Origin: Leptolyngbya sp. FACHB-321
GTDB lineage: Bacteria; Cyanobacteriota; Cyanobacteriia; Leptolyngbyales; Leptolyngbyaceae
Reading direction: 5' to 3'
Length of the DNA stretch: 64,000 bases
Assembly (NCBI RefSeq): GCF_014695975.1
Contig: NZ_JACJPI010000056.1
Location: 1 to 64,000 of the forward strand
How positions within the stretch are numbered: the stretch's first letter is position 1; each line of letters opens with the position of its first letter. Below the pieces are notes generated by a model that was given only the letters and a program-made list of their open reading frames with translations, was not told the origin of the DNA and did no database searches. Positions 56,660 to 64,000 of the stretch are shown here, one piece after another. Made by a program: the position numbers and the translations under genes.

Positions 56660-56920
56660 TTAGTCTCTGTTGGGGGAAGCACTAGCCTGCCAGCAAGCAT
56701 TTAGCCGCTGCACCAATGCTTGTCTTGGTAACGTTACCTGCTGAACGACACTCCATACTTGAAGAGCTGTTGCCACACTGCTAACCTGCACCTTCAAAGG
56801 CTGGTAATAGCTACAGCAGCAAGGAATTTCTAACGCTTGTAACCGATAGTAAACTTGCCAATGATCGGTACATTGAATCTCAATTATCTCATTAGTTTGG
56901 GGATTGAGGTCGTTTAGCAT
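56660..56920 (-). CDS. Small conserved hypothetical protein
   Basis: An 86-residue protein. IIEIQCTDHWQVYYRLQALEIPCCCSYYQPLKVQVS includes a CCC cluster that could bind metal or form disulfides, followed by a helical tail (VWSVVQQVTLPRQALVQRLNACW). The pattern is one I associate with small cyanobacterial Asr-type proteins of unknown function. ATG 56920 is preferred over an upstream TTG; AGGAGT lies about 10 bases before it. It is a single gene between repeats and the InsA-like gene. Confidence 0.65.
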   Translation of the reverse strand: MLNDLNPQTNEIIEIQCTDHWQVYYRLQALEIPCCCSYYQPLKVQVSSVATALQVWSVVQQVTLPRQALVQRLNACWQASASPNRD

Positions 56921-57057
56921 CACAGTTGCACTCCTATGCAAAAAAACTTGGAATCGCTTGTTGAAATTTATTGCTAACTAGCCCTTACTCACACGAAATT
57001 CTCTTGCAAAAGCTGCATAACAACATCATGATTTGAGCTGCTAGCGAAGTAGTTTAG

Positions 57058-57456
57058 TCATGAAGCAAAGGCAGCTAGAAGCAGATGGTTACTGCTGGTA
57101 TAAAACTTCTGCTTTTTCTTGAATTTAAAGAACTTTTTTAGCGTTTTTAATACGGTTTCTTCTGAATCATTTTCTGGACTTTCTTCAGATTCAGAGGCTT
57201 CGGATAAAGCTAGGTTTGCTTGCTTAAACCAGTTAATGACGGCATTGTGGCTAATACCAGTGGCTTGTTCAACAGCACGAAAGCTCATACCACTAGCGTG
57301 CATTTTCAAACAAAGCTTTCTGATATCTTCTGAGTAGCCTCTTGTATTATATGACTCCAAGAATTGGCGACCGCACTGCTTACAACTATAGTTTTGCTTA
57401 CCGTGATGATGACCATTTTTACGAGTTTGATTTGAATTACATCTAGGACATTTCAT
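57058..57456 (-). CDS. Solitary IS1 InsA-like zinc-finger/HTH protein
   Basis: A 132-residue protein. The N-terminal zinc ribbon is CPRCNSNQTRKNG...YSCKQCGRQF, followed by the helix-turn-helix GMSFRAVEQATGISHNAVINWF, both typical of InsA of IS1-family elements. The rest differs: an acidic stretch (SEASESEESPENDSEE) then a basic Lys/Phe-rich tail instead of an InsB reading frame. No InsB gene or IS1-like ends are visible on either side. The AT-rich codon use contrasts with its neighbours. It is divergent from dps across 245 bases, so it may be a domesticated regulator; a transposase remnant is the alternative. Confidence 0.7.
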   Translation of the reverse strand: MKCPRCNSNQTRKNGHHHGKQNYSCKQCGRQFLESYNTRGYSEDIRKLCLKMHASGMSFRAVEQATGISHNAVINWFKQANLALSEASESEESPENDSEETVLKTLKKFFKFKKKQKFYTSSNHLLLAAFAS

Positions 57457-57701
57457 ACTTTGATTGTGCAGAGAGGCTTAAATGTAAAAGGGATCTAAGA
57501 ATGCTTCAAGCTACATAAATGCTAAAAAATGTCAGTGTTAATAAAAAACCGTAAAAAACCAGACAGACTAATTCTGAAAATTGATATACTCTTGGCATGA
57601 CACCATGAACATTTGTAGAACGCAGCACTGTTGAAATCGCTAGCAGTGAGTTGCCGTTTATTGGTATTGGCGCATCTAAAATTCCTTAAGAGGAGAACAT
57701 T

Positions 57702-58244
57702 ATGTCTGAAGTTCAAACTTTGATTCGTGCCTTTGGTCAAGTTGCTGATAACCCCGTTTTACTAGAGCGATCGACCACCGAGCCAGTTTGCGAAGGCTTA
57801 AACGCACTTTTGGCGAGTTTTCAGGCGCTCTACTTGCAGTACCAGAAACATCATTTTGTGGTTGAGGGAGCCGAATTTTATTCTCTGCATGAGTTTTTTA
57901 GTGAGAGCTATGAAGCAGTTCAGGAGCATACGCACGAACTGGGTGAACGTCTGGATGGCTTAGGAGGAGTGCCAGCCGCAAGCTTTACAAAACTTGCAGA
58001 GTTGAGCTGTGTTACCCCAGAACCCGATGGCATCTTTAGCTGCCGTCAGATGGTGGAAAATGATTTGGTAGCCGAGCAAGCTGTTATTGGTGTTCTCCGT
58101 CGTCAAGCGGCTCAGGCTGAAAGCTTGGGCGATCGTGCCACTCGGTATCTGTATGAAAAGATTTTGCTCAAAACGGAGGAACGGGCTTATCATCTGGCTC
58201 ATTTCTTAGCATCCGATAGTCTGGTTTTGGGTTTGTTGAATTAG
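57702..58244 (+). CDS. dps: Dps-family ferritin-like protein
   Basis: A 180-residue Dps, forming a 12-mer shell that oxidises and stores iron and protects DNA from peroxide. The ferroxidase region is [20 protein letters not shown] (first His and Asp/Glu-type ligands) followed by [18 protein letters not shown], where the canonical Asp of the DxxAERI motif is replaced by His, as in the His-type cyanobacterial Dps class. The start has AAGAGGAG at 9 bases. A clear terminator follows at 58363. Divergent from the InsA-like gene. Confidence 0.92.
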   Translation: MSEVQTLIRAFGQVADNPVLLERSTTEPVCEGLNALLASFQALYLQYQKHHFVVEGAEFYSLHEFFSESYEAVQEHTHELGERLDGLGGVPAASFTKLAELSCVTPEPDGIFSCRQMVENDLVAEQAVIGVLRRQAAQAESLGDRATRYLYEKILLKTEERAYHLAHFLASDSLVLGLLN

Positions 58245-58362
58245 TTGTGCTGTACTAAACAAACGGCTGCTCTTGTAACAGTTTTTTGTAAATCTGCACA
58301 TCGTTCTACCCGTCTCAACGTTCTATAAGGAGAATGTCGTCGGGTAATCGATCGTTGTTTCA
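58245..58362. other. Region after dps
   Basis: A 20-codon frame at 58334-58396 starts right after AAGGAGA, but the spacing is too short for initiation and its end overlaps the terminator stem, so it is not called. Confidence 0.3.
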
Positions 58363-58415
58363 AAAAATAGCTTTAGTTAGGATGATTCTTCCCTGACTAA
58401 AGCTATTTTTATAAG
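58363..58415 (+). terminator. dps terminator
   Basis: Arms 58363-58381 and 58392-58410 form a 19-bp stem with one wobble pair, around a 10-base loop, flanked by A-run and T-run. It ends the dps transcript. Confidence 0.85.
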
Positions 58416-58699
58416 AGTTGGGCGGGAAAGCGCCGTTTGAATGAACGTTAACCCTGAGCTTTGTCATATCAAAAAATCATTTGACACGATCGAAACCGTA
58501 AGCCAAATTGCAAAGGCAACCTCGGCTTGAATCTACATAATTACTTGAGAAAGATATTCATCAATTCCTAAACTATAGACTAATCCAGTTGAGATCTATT
58601 GGCAAGAGTAACCGCACTAAATTTTCAGACTGCAACTGCGCTATGGCTATTTCGTCAGCCCACTCTGATGCAAACCTGGTTCTAAAGCGAAGGGTGGCT

Positions 58700-61219
58700 T
58701 CAAAGCAACGTCAGCGTTTTCGAGAGATTGAGCTGCATGGCGGCGGCGATCGCGCGCATAAGTTTCAGGTCTGGTAATGATGGCTGTAGCTGCTCTGCCA
58801 TGTTGAGTGCCTGCTCTGCCGCCTGTCCTTGCCAATCATATAACCGGACGATCCCTAAGTACATCCACAGGTGCGGGTTTTGCGCGTCTAGTCCGGTCAG
58901 GTATTCCAAGGTTTTGAGTGTTGGCTGCACTCGGCGCTGTAGTGCCTGTGACAGCGCAAGCGGGTAGGCGATCGCCTGATTTTGCGGCTCTTGTTGCAGC
59001 CGATAGGTGAGCGCTTGCTCTGCTTGTACGAGATAATCCCCGATCGGATCGTACAGATTTAACCGTCCGACCTGTTGCATCACGGCATCAAATTGTCCCT
59101 GAGCCAGGTACTCGCCCAATTGATAAAGCTGTACTGTCAGGTCAGGCTCAATCAGTGGCTTAATCGCGGAAGTATTTCCTATGCGGATGGGTGGTACAGA
59201 CAACGGATAGGTTTCGCCCGTCTGACGATTTAAGTAAACCGCTTCTAAACGGTACGGTGCTGCAAGCGTGCTTGGAGGCACCATTGCTAACCGTTCCACT
59301 ATGCGAAACCCTTGCTTTGGGTTAACAGTGCGATCGCCCGCATACAGTTGCCCTAGCCCAATGCCGTGGTCGTGGAACCAACGTGCCTCTTTCCCCAGCA
59401 GTGGTTCTGGCTGCGTCTTTCCGTACCAGGTAAGGATCACTATGCCCTGTTGCAGTTGCTCCCATGAGCCACTCCATTGATAAACCACGGGTAGCGGTGC
59501 ATTCGGTGCAGCGGATGGGAGCAGTGTTACCGCTTCTAGCTTGACTTTATCTGACGCGATCGAGGCAACCTCCACTGCAATTGGCGGTGTTTGTCTGTGA
59601 TAAAGCCGTAGTTGTTCGTTATTGGGCAGCATCCAGCTACGATGCAGCTCAAGGGCAGGATTTTGCTCAATCTGTGCCTGTAATGCCTGCCGCGCACTGT
59701 CCTTTTCTAGAGCGCCCAACTGACCGCTTTTGGTTAAGTACCAGGACATTGATCGCACGTCTTGAGCGTTAGAGCGTGACGGCATTAACTCCCGTGTGTA
59801 CACCTGAAACGCCGCTAACCGTCCATAAAAATCCATATTAAACGGATTGATTTGAGCGGTATTGGGCACCATGCCGATCGTGGAGCGCAAATAGGGATCT
59901 GCATCAGCTACGGCTGCAATGACTTGCTCATGAGGGAAAGGCGTACCCTGATCAGGAGCATTCTTTGCGCCCGTGATTAAACCTGCGATCGGAAACCAAC
60001 TCAACAAAAGCAAGACTATAGAGACGATAGCTGTTGCCCAGCGCAACCCTGCAACCCAACGATAGCGCCAGCGAGTTAACCCATACGCCAGGATGAGCGC
60101 CAACATTGGCAGCAGTGGTGTAATGAACCGCGTATCTTTATTAGTACTGAGTGAGCAAAAAACGTAGCCGCCTACGCAAAAAACAGCGAGCCAGCGCAAA
60201 TTTCTGCCGGCTGCCGTTTGCTGTTTTTCTGACACTCCATCTGTTTCGTCAAGTTGCGTCACTGGCTGTGATCGACCGTACCGCAAAGTTTGGAGAAGCC
60301 AGCCTGCTAGAAAGCATCCGATCGGCACTAGCAAGAGTGGATAAGAAACCGAACCTGGCAGCGCTTTCCAGTAATACAGCCAACCTTCTAGCGTCCGAAA
60401 GCCCGGATCGCCTTCTGCTACGCCAACGCCATTCGCCGTTATGGCTGAGGTGATAATCGTCAACCAATTGAGTCGATACCAGGCACCACAAACTAACCAC
60501 GCAATCAAAAGCGCAACGATTGCCTGTAGCAGCTTTAGCCACCGGCGATCGCGCACTACTTCCACCAAAAGCCAAAGGGCAGGAAAAACAAAGAATAAAA
60601 AGCTCGTTGCCTTAGCTAGCATAATCACGCCAAAGCTAACGCCCCAGATCACGCTCAAAACCCAACTGGCTCGCGGACGGTAAGCATCGCGCCAGAGCGT
60701 CACGTCAGCAAAAGTAAACGCTACTAATGCGGTAATGCCGTAATCCAACAGGTAGTGCGTTTGCAATGTAGCCAGCTCTGGAAAGAGCAGACATAGCCCT
60801 GCCGCCCATAGTCCGGTCTGGCGATCGAACAGGTGCCGCCCCATTTGGTAGACGGACAACAGCAAGATGGCGCTAAACAAAAGATTAACGAGAATTGCCT
60901 GATCCGCCCCTCGCCCAAAGAGATTAAGGAATGGAACGGTAGCAATATAAATGAAGGGTGCCCGGTAGCTCGGTGCCTTCTGCCATAGCGTTGTCCACCA
61001 GGTATCCGCAAACAGATCTGGTTTTTGCAAGATTTGCCAGTAGCCCAAGGCACCAGAAAGATGAGCGCTATCATCCCAACTGGGCACAGCATGATCGAGC
61101 CAGAGCCACATGCACGTCACTAGCGATGAGATCACCCAGAGGCTGCCCAACACGATCGCGTCTTGGGGCACTCCAGGCAAGGCAGGTTCCCAAAAACGTC
61201 TAGAGAATCGGTGCTTCAT
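58700..61219 (-). CDS. GT39-type membrane glycosyltransferase with TPR-like C-terminus
   Basis: An 839-residue protein of the ArnT/PMT fold. The N-terminal half has about ten membrane helices and the acidic motif PSWDDSAHLSGALGYW (about residue 46), typical of polyprenyl-phosphate sugar transfer. The C-terminal half is extracytoplasmic, ending in TPR-like helices (QNPHLWMYLGIVRLYDWQGQAAEQALNMAEQLQPSLPDLKLMRAIAA). It probably modifies envelope glycans or proteins. Standalone gene; downstream on the strand is the region after dps. Confidence 0.87.
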   Translation of the reverse strand: MKHRFSRRFWEPALPGVPQDAIVLGSLWVISSLVTCMWLWLDHAVPSWDDSAHLSGALGYWQILQKPDLFADTWWTTLWQKAPSYRAPFIYIATVPFLNLFGRGADQAILVNLLFSAILLLSVYQMGRHLFDRQTGLWAAGLCLLFPELATLQTHYLLDYGITALVAFTFADVTLWRDAYRPRASWVLSVIWGVSFGVIMLAKATSFLFFVFPALWLLVEVVRDRRWLKLLQAIVALLIAWLVCGAWYRLNWLTIITSAITANGVGVAEGDPGFRTLEGWLYYWKALPGSVSYPLLLVPIGCFLAGWLLQTLRYGRSQPVTQLDETDGVSEKQQTAAGRNLRWLAVFCVGGYVFCSLSTNKDTRFITPLLPMLALILAYGLTRWRYRWVAGLRWATAIVSIVLLLLSWFPIAGLITGAKNAPDQGTPFPHEQVIAAVADADPYLRSTIGMVPNTAQINPFNMDFYGRLAAFQVYTRELMPSRSNAQDVRSMSWYLTKSGQLGALEKDSARQALQAQIEQNPALELHRSWMLPNNEQLRLYHRQTPPIAVEVASIASDKVKLEAVTLLPSAAPNAPLPVVYQWSGSWEQLQQGIVILTWYGKTQPEPLLGKEARWFHDHGIGLGQLYAGDRTVNPKQGFRIVERLAMVPPSTLAAPYRLEAVYLNRQTGETYPLSVPPIRIGNTSAIKPLIEPDLTVQLYQLGEYLAQGQFDAVMQQVGRLNLYDPIGDYLVQAEQALTYRLQQEPQNQAIAYPLALSQALQRRVQPTLKTLEYLTGLDAQNPHLWMYLGIVRLYDWQGQAAEQALNMAEQLQPSLPDLKLMRAIAAAMQLNLSKTLTLL

Positions 61220-61280
61220 GAACGGCTCACGCTAGCTGACGGCTGATTCTAGCAAACAGCTAGCCGCTCATGCTACTAAA

Positions 61281-63974
61281 CTAGGGCAACTGATTAAGCC
61301 AGTTAGTCACATCGATCCCTAGTCTTGCGCCCAGTATCAGCAGCGATCGCAAATCGGCTAGTTGCATTGTTTCAGCAGCATCTGCTTTCATTTGCCCCGC
61401 GCTGCGCAACCAATGGAAGCACTGTGGTATAAGCCAGTGCTGTAGGCGCTGAAAGTAGAGTTCTTGCGCCCGCGCTAACGAAAGACCAAGCTGCATTTGC
61501 TGGCTAAGGGTCAGCAGTCGCTCCAAACGGTGCAGTTCGGTTTTGCTAGTCGCTGGGTCGAAATGGTACAGGAGTTGCCAAAGCGATCGCAGCACTAGCC
61601 GTTCTAAGATCTGTTTGGCTTCTGGCAGGTTGAGTTGGCAGCGGAGACTGGTAGCTTCGGTGGCGATCGACTCCAGTTCCAGGAGACGATTTAGGCTTGC
61701 AGTCGACGGGTCGGCGGACAGGTCACTGCTCTCCTGCTCTAACGCTCTCAGGGAGAGTGAAACACGATGACTTAAGGCAACTTCGGCTGCCACCTGTAAT
61801 TCCTGTGGCACCGCCAGCCCATCCCGATGAAATGCCATCAAGATGCCGTAATTATCCCGATAAACTTGGGTATAAAGCTGATCCAAACGATTCAACGTTT
61901 CGTGCGTGAGCAGGCGCATGATGCGATGACGCTCTTCCGCAAAGAGGCTCTGAAGGCTGTGAGATTGGCTACCAAACATAGCGTTGATCGCCAGAATCGT
62001 TTGGGCAGCACTTGCCTGCTTGAATGCCTCAAACAGTCGTTCCCTCATCTCAGCGTAAGCGCGTCGTCCAGAGAACGGCTGGATGCAGCAGTGGAAATCC
62101 CAACCACCGAGATGGACGACTGCAAACACCAACTGCATACTTTCGCGAGTGATATCAGAAACAAGCTGGAGTTGCCCGATCGCTAACGTGAGCGATCCCA
62201 TTCGCTGAAGCTGGTAGTCAAGCTGATGAGCGGTGTAGCAGTAAAGGGGCTGATCTTTGGGATAGGACGTAAACAGTGAACTAATGGCATAGTGAGCCGC
62301 TACTTGCTCCATGCTGATCTGTGCCGATTTCACCAGTTGACGGTAGACTTCGGCACCATTCTGAAAGCACTCGACATTGCTAGGGGCATGTGCCAAACGC
62401 CTGACGAAGGCTTTCTCTAGCTGGATGCCTGTAACTTCGCCTGCCAACTCTAACGCTCTGGCAGCGTAACGTAAGATCTGCACGCCTTCAGGGCGAGATA
62501 GCTCCTCAAAGAACCAGCCGCAACTGGTATACATCAGCAAGGCATGACGCTGCATTTCCAGCAGGTGTAGGGCATCGACGCGCTCGGCGGCAGACAGCTT
62601 GTGGGTTTGGTGGCGAGACAAAAAGCCTGACAGGTTGGTTAGACTGCGATCGCGAATAACCTGAATATACTCATCTCGCGCCAACCAGGGATCGCGAAAC
62701 AGCTTTTTGCCTGCATCTTCATAGACCTTGACAAGCTGATCGCGCAGCCAATCAAGGGAGTCTCGCAAAGGTCGCCGCCATTGCTGGTTCCAGAGTCCGC
62801 CGCCACCGCAGCCACAGTCGTCCTGCCAGCGATCGACCCCGTGACTGCAACTCCAAGCTGTCACTGGCTTTAGCTCGACTTCCCATGTTGGCGCTTGTAG
62901 GGAGAGATAATGGGCAAAATTGGTCACCGTCCAGCCGCGATCGGGAAACTCATGAGCAAAGGCATAGGCAAGGCATTTTTCTGTACCGCCCTTGTGATGC
63001 CCAAAGGTTTCGCCATCGGTTGCCGCAGCGATAAGTTGCGAAGGACGATGATCTCCACGTACTGCCTGCCCTAACCGCCCCGCCAGGTTATGCGAACTAC
63101 TCAGCGCACTATCAAAGCCCATATCACGAGAAATCGGACCATCGTAAAAGAAAATATCAATAAACAGTGAGCTATCCAGCTCCTCTCCCCTCTCTCGTCG
63201 CCCCTCTTTATTCAGAAAGCAGCGGTAGGGACGGGTGGGATCAATCTGCCCACCGCTAACTTCGAGCCACGGGTTTGCAGGTTGGTCATCTGTGGCGATC
63301 GCTCGGCAGCGTTGCGCTTGAGAGGGAGCCAGAACAATAAATTTGATCCCCTCAGCGACCAGTGCCTCAAGTGTGGCGTAATCGACCGCGGTTTCGGCTA
63401 ACCACATACCTTCGGGATCACGACCAAAGCGATCGCGGAAGTCTGTTTTGCCCCAGCGGATCTGGGTCAGTTTGTCGCGCTCGTTCGCCAGTGGCAAAAT
63501 GATGTGGTTATATGCCTGGGCGATTGCATTGCCGTGTCCATTCAGACGGGCGCAGCTTTTGCGATCGGCCTCCAAAATCCGCTGGTAGGTCTCGATATCA
63601 TGCCGCTCCAGCCAGCTCATGAGCGTAGGACCAATGTTGAAACTCAGAAATTCGTAATTGTTGATGATTTCAATTACGTCTCCCCGCTCGTTCAAAATGC
63701 GGGCAAAGGCATTGGGGCGGTAGCATTCGTGGTAAATCCGCTCATTCCAGTCGTGAAAGGGAGCCGCACTAGGCTGACGCTCGATCGAGTCTAGATAAGG
63801 ATTCTCACGCGGTGGCTGGTAAAAATGCCCGTGAACCGTAACGTAGACCCCTTGAGCTGTTTGCAGGGGATCATTACCCGGCAGAGGATTCGCGGCTGCA
63901 CTACGCAGCTGAGAGCCATGCCAGAAGTCAACTGGAGTCGTCCCGTTCTTCTGTTGCTGCGGCTCATGCAGCAC
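61281..63974 (-). CDS. GH57 / DUF3536 glycoside hydrolase, possibly truncated at the window edge
   Basis: An 897-residue protein. The N-terminal GH57 domain shows VTVHGHFYQPPRENPYL (about 45-61), HECYRPNAFARI and PEGMWLAETAVDY; the DUF3536 part follows, including TDGETFGHHKGGTEK. GH57 enzymes act on alpha-glucans; cyanobacterial members of this type may process glycogen or extracellular polysaccharides. The frame begins at GTG 63974 and stays open to the window end, so the true start may lie beyond. The gene is 61 bases after the GT39 gene's start on the same strand, so the two could form an operon with this gene first. Confidence 0.9.
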   Translation of the reverse strand: MLHEPQQQKNGTTPVDFWHGSQLRSAAANPLPGNDPLQTAQGVYVTVHGHFYQPPRENPYLDSIERQPSAAPFHDWNERIYHECYRPNAFARILNERGDVIEIINNYEFLSFNIGPTLMSWLERHDIETYQRILEADRKSCARLNGHGNAIAQAYNHIILPLANERDKLTQIRWGKTDFRDRFGRDPEGMWLAETAVDYATLEALVAEGIKFIVLAPSQAQRCRAIATDDQPANPWLEVSGGQIDPTRPYRCFLNKEGRRERGEELDSSLFIDIFFYDGPISRDMGFDSALSSSHNLAGRLGQAVRGDHRPSQLIAAATDGETFGHHKGGTEKCLAYAFAHEFPDRGWTVTNFAHYLSLQAPTWEVELKPVTAWSCSHGVDRWQDDCGCGGGGLWNQQWRRPLRDSLDWLRDQLVKVYEDAGKKLFRDPWLARDEYIQVIRDRSLTNLSGFLSRHQTHKLSAAERVDALHLLEMQRHALLMYTSCGWFFEELSRPEGVQILRYAARALELAGEVTGIQLEKAFVRRLAHAPSNVECFQNGAEVYRQLVKSAQISMEQVAAHYAISSLFTSYPKDQPLYCYTAHQLDYQLQRMGSLTLAIGQLQLVSDITRESMQLVFAVVHLGGWDFHCCIQPFSGRRAYAEMRERLFEAFKQASAAQTILAINAMFGSQSHSLQSLFAEERHRIMRLLTHETLNRLDQLYTQVYRDNYGILMAFHRDGLAVPQELQVAAEVALSHRVSLSLRALEQESSDLSADPSTASLNRLLELESIATEATSLRCQLNLPEAKQILERLVLRSLWQLLYHFDPATSKTELHRLERLLTLSQQMQLGLSLARAQELYFQRLQHWLIPQCFHWLRSAGQMKADAAETMQLADLRSLLILGARLGIDVTNWLNQLP

Positions 63975-64000
63975 TGATAGTGGCTCGTGGCTCTGACTAG

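Noticed and set aside
58334-58396. 20-codon frame right after AAGGAGA downstream of dps
   Set aside because: The purine tract directly abuts the ATG, too close for initiation, and the frame runs into the terminator stem.

Overview
This window is a stretch of cyanobacterial chromosome. The evidence is the partial photosystem II D1 gene (psbA) at the left edge, the very frequent GCGATCGC (HIP1-type) octamers inside and between genes, and several cyanobacterial gene orders: nirA-nrtABCD-narB, the omp85-lpxC-fabZ-lpxA-lpxB block beside purC, gpmI-secG, a SigF-type sigma factor and a BT1-family transporter. Base composition is close to balanced. The lineage is probably a filamentous or Leptolyngbya-like cyanobacterium, but the sequence alone does not settle the genus.

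Layout. 1-3.9 kb: psbA 3' end with a strong terminator, a long empty stretch, two small genes (one a Mo-nitrogenase C-terminal-domain protein), a histidine phosphatase and a conserved membrane-anchored protein. 4-13.6 kb: HerA-like ATPase, GAF-domain histidine kinase, ABC1/UbiB kinase and a large SNF2 helicase carrying two in-frame low-complexity insertions. 14.4-18.7 kb: polynucleotide phosphorylase, the TIGR02587/TIGR02588 membrane pair and an unknown protein. 18.8-26.1 kb: outer-membrane block on the minus strand (Omp85/BamA, LpxC, FabZ, LpxA, LpxB) with purC upstream. 26.4-33.6 kb: a repeat-containing lipoprotein, UbiA prenyltransferase, SigF, a BI-1 family protein, prfB with a programmed +1 frameshift, and a GT4 glycosyltransferase. 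34-42.5 kb: RidA, Nudix hydrolase, MalQ, a matrixin-like protease, SecG, GpmI, an ABC permease and a ClC-type protein.

43.3-53.6 kb is the coherent functional system: a nitrate assimilation operon on the minus strand, nirA-nrtA-nrtB-nrtC-nrtD-(DUF1830)-narB. Nitrate is imported by NrtABCD, reduced to nitrite by ferredoxin-nitrate reductase NarB and to ammonium by ferredoxin-nitrite reductase NirA. Upstream of nirA is a textbook NtcA-activated promoter (GTA-N8-TAC, 22 nt, TAACTT) and, further upstream, an inverted repeat that could bind a LysR-type regulator such as NtcB. A small predicted exported or membrane protein faces narB and has its own GTA-N8-TAC motif; a DUF1830 gene is embedded between nrtD and narB.

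53.8-64 kb: a nucleotidyltransferase-like protein, BT1 transporter, an intergenic patch with a MITE-like element and a short tandem repeat, a small conserved protein, a solitary IS1-InsA-like DNA-binding protein divergent from a Dps gene, a GT39 membrane glycosyltransferase with a TPR-like tail, and a GH57/DUF3536 glycoside hydrolase running to the right edge. No tRNA, rRNA or CRISPR array was recognised. There is no obvious prophage or defence island. The most interesting signals are the accessory genes around the nitrate operon, the prfB recoding site, the InsA-like/Dps pair and the small repeats.
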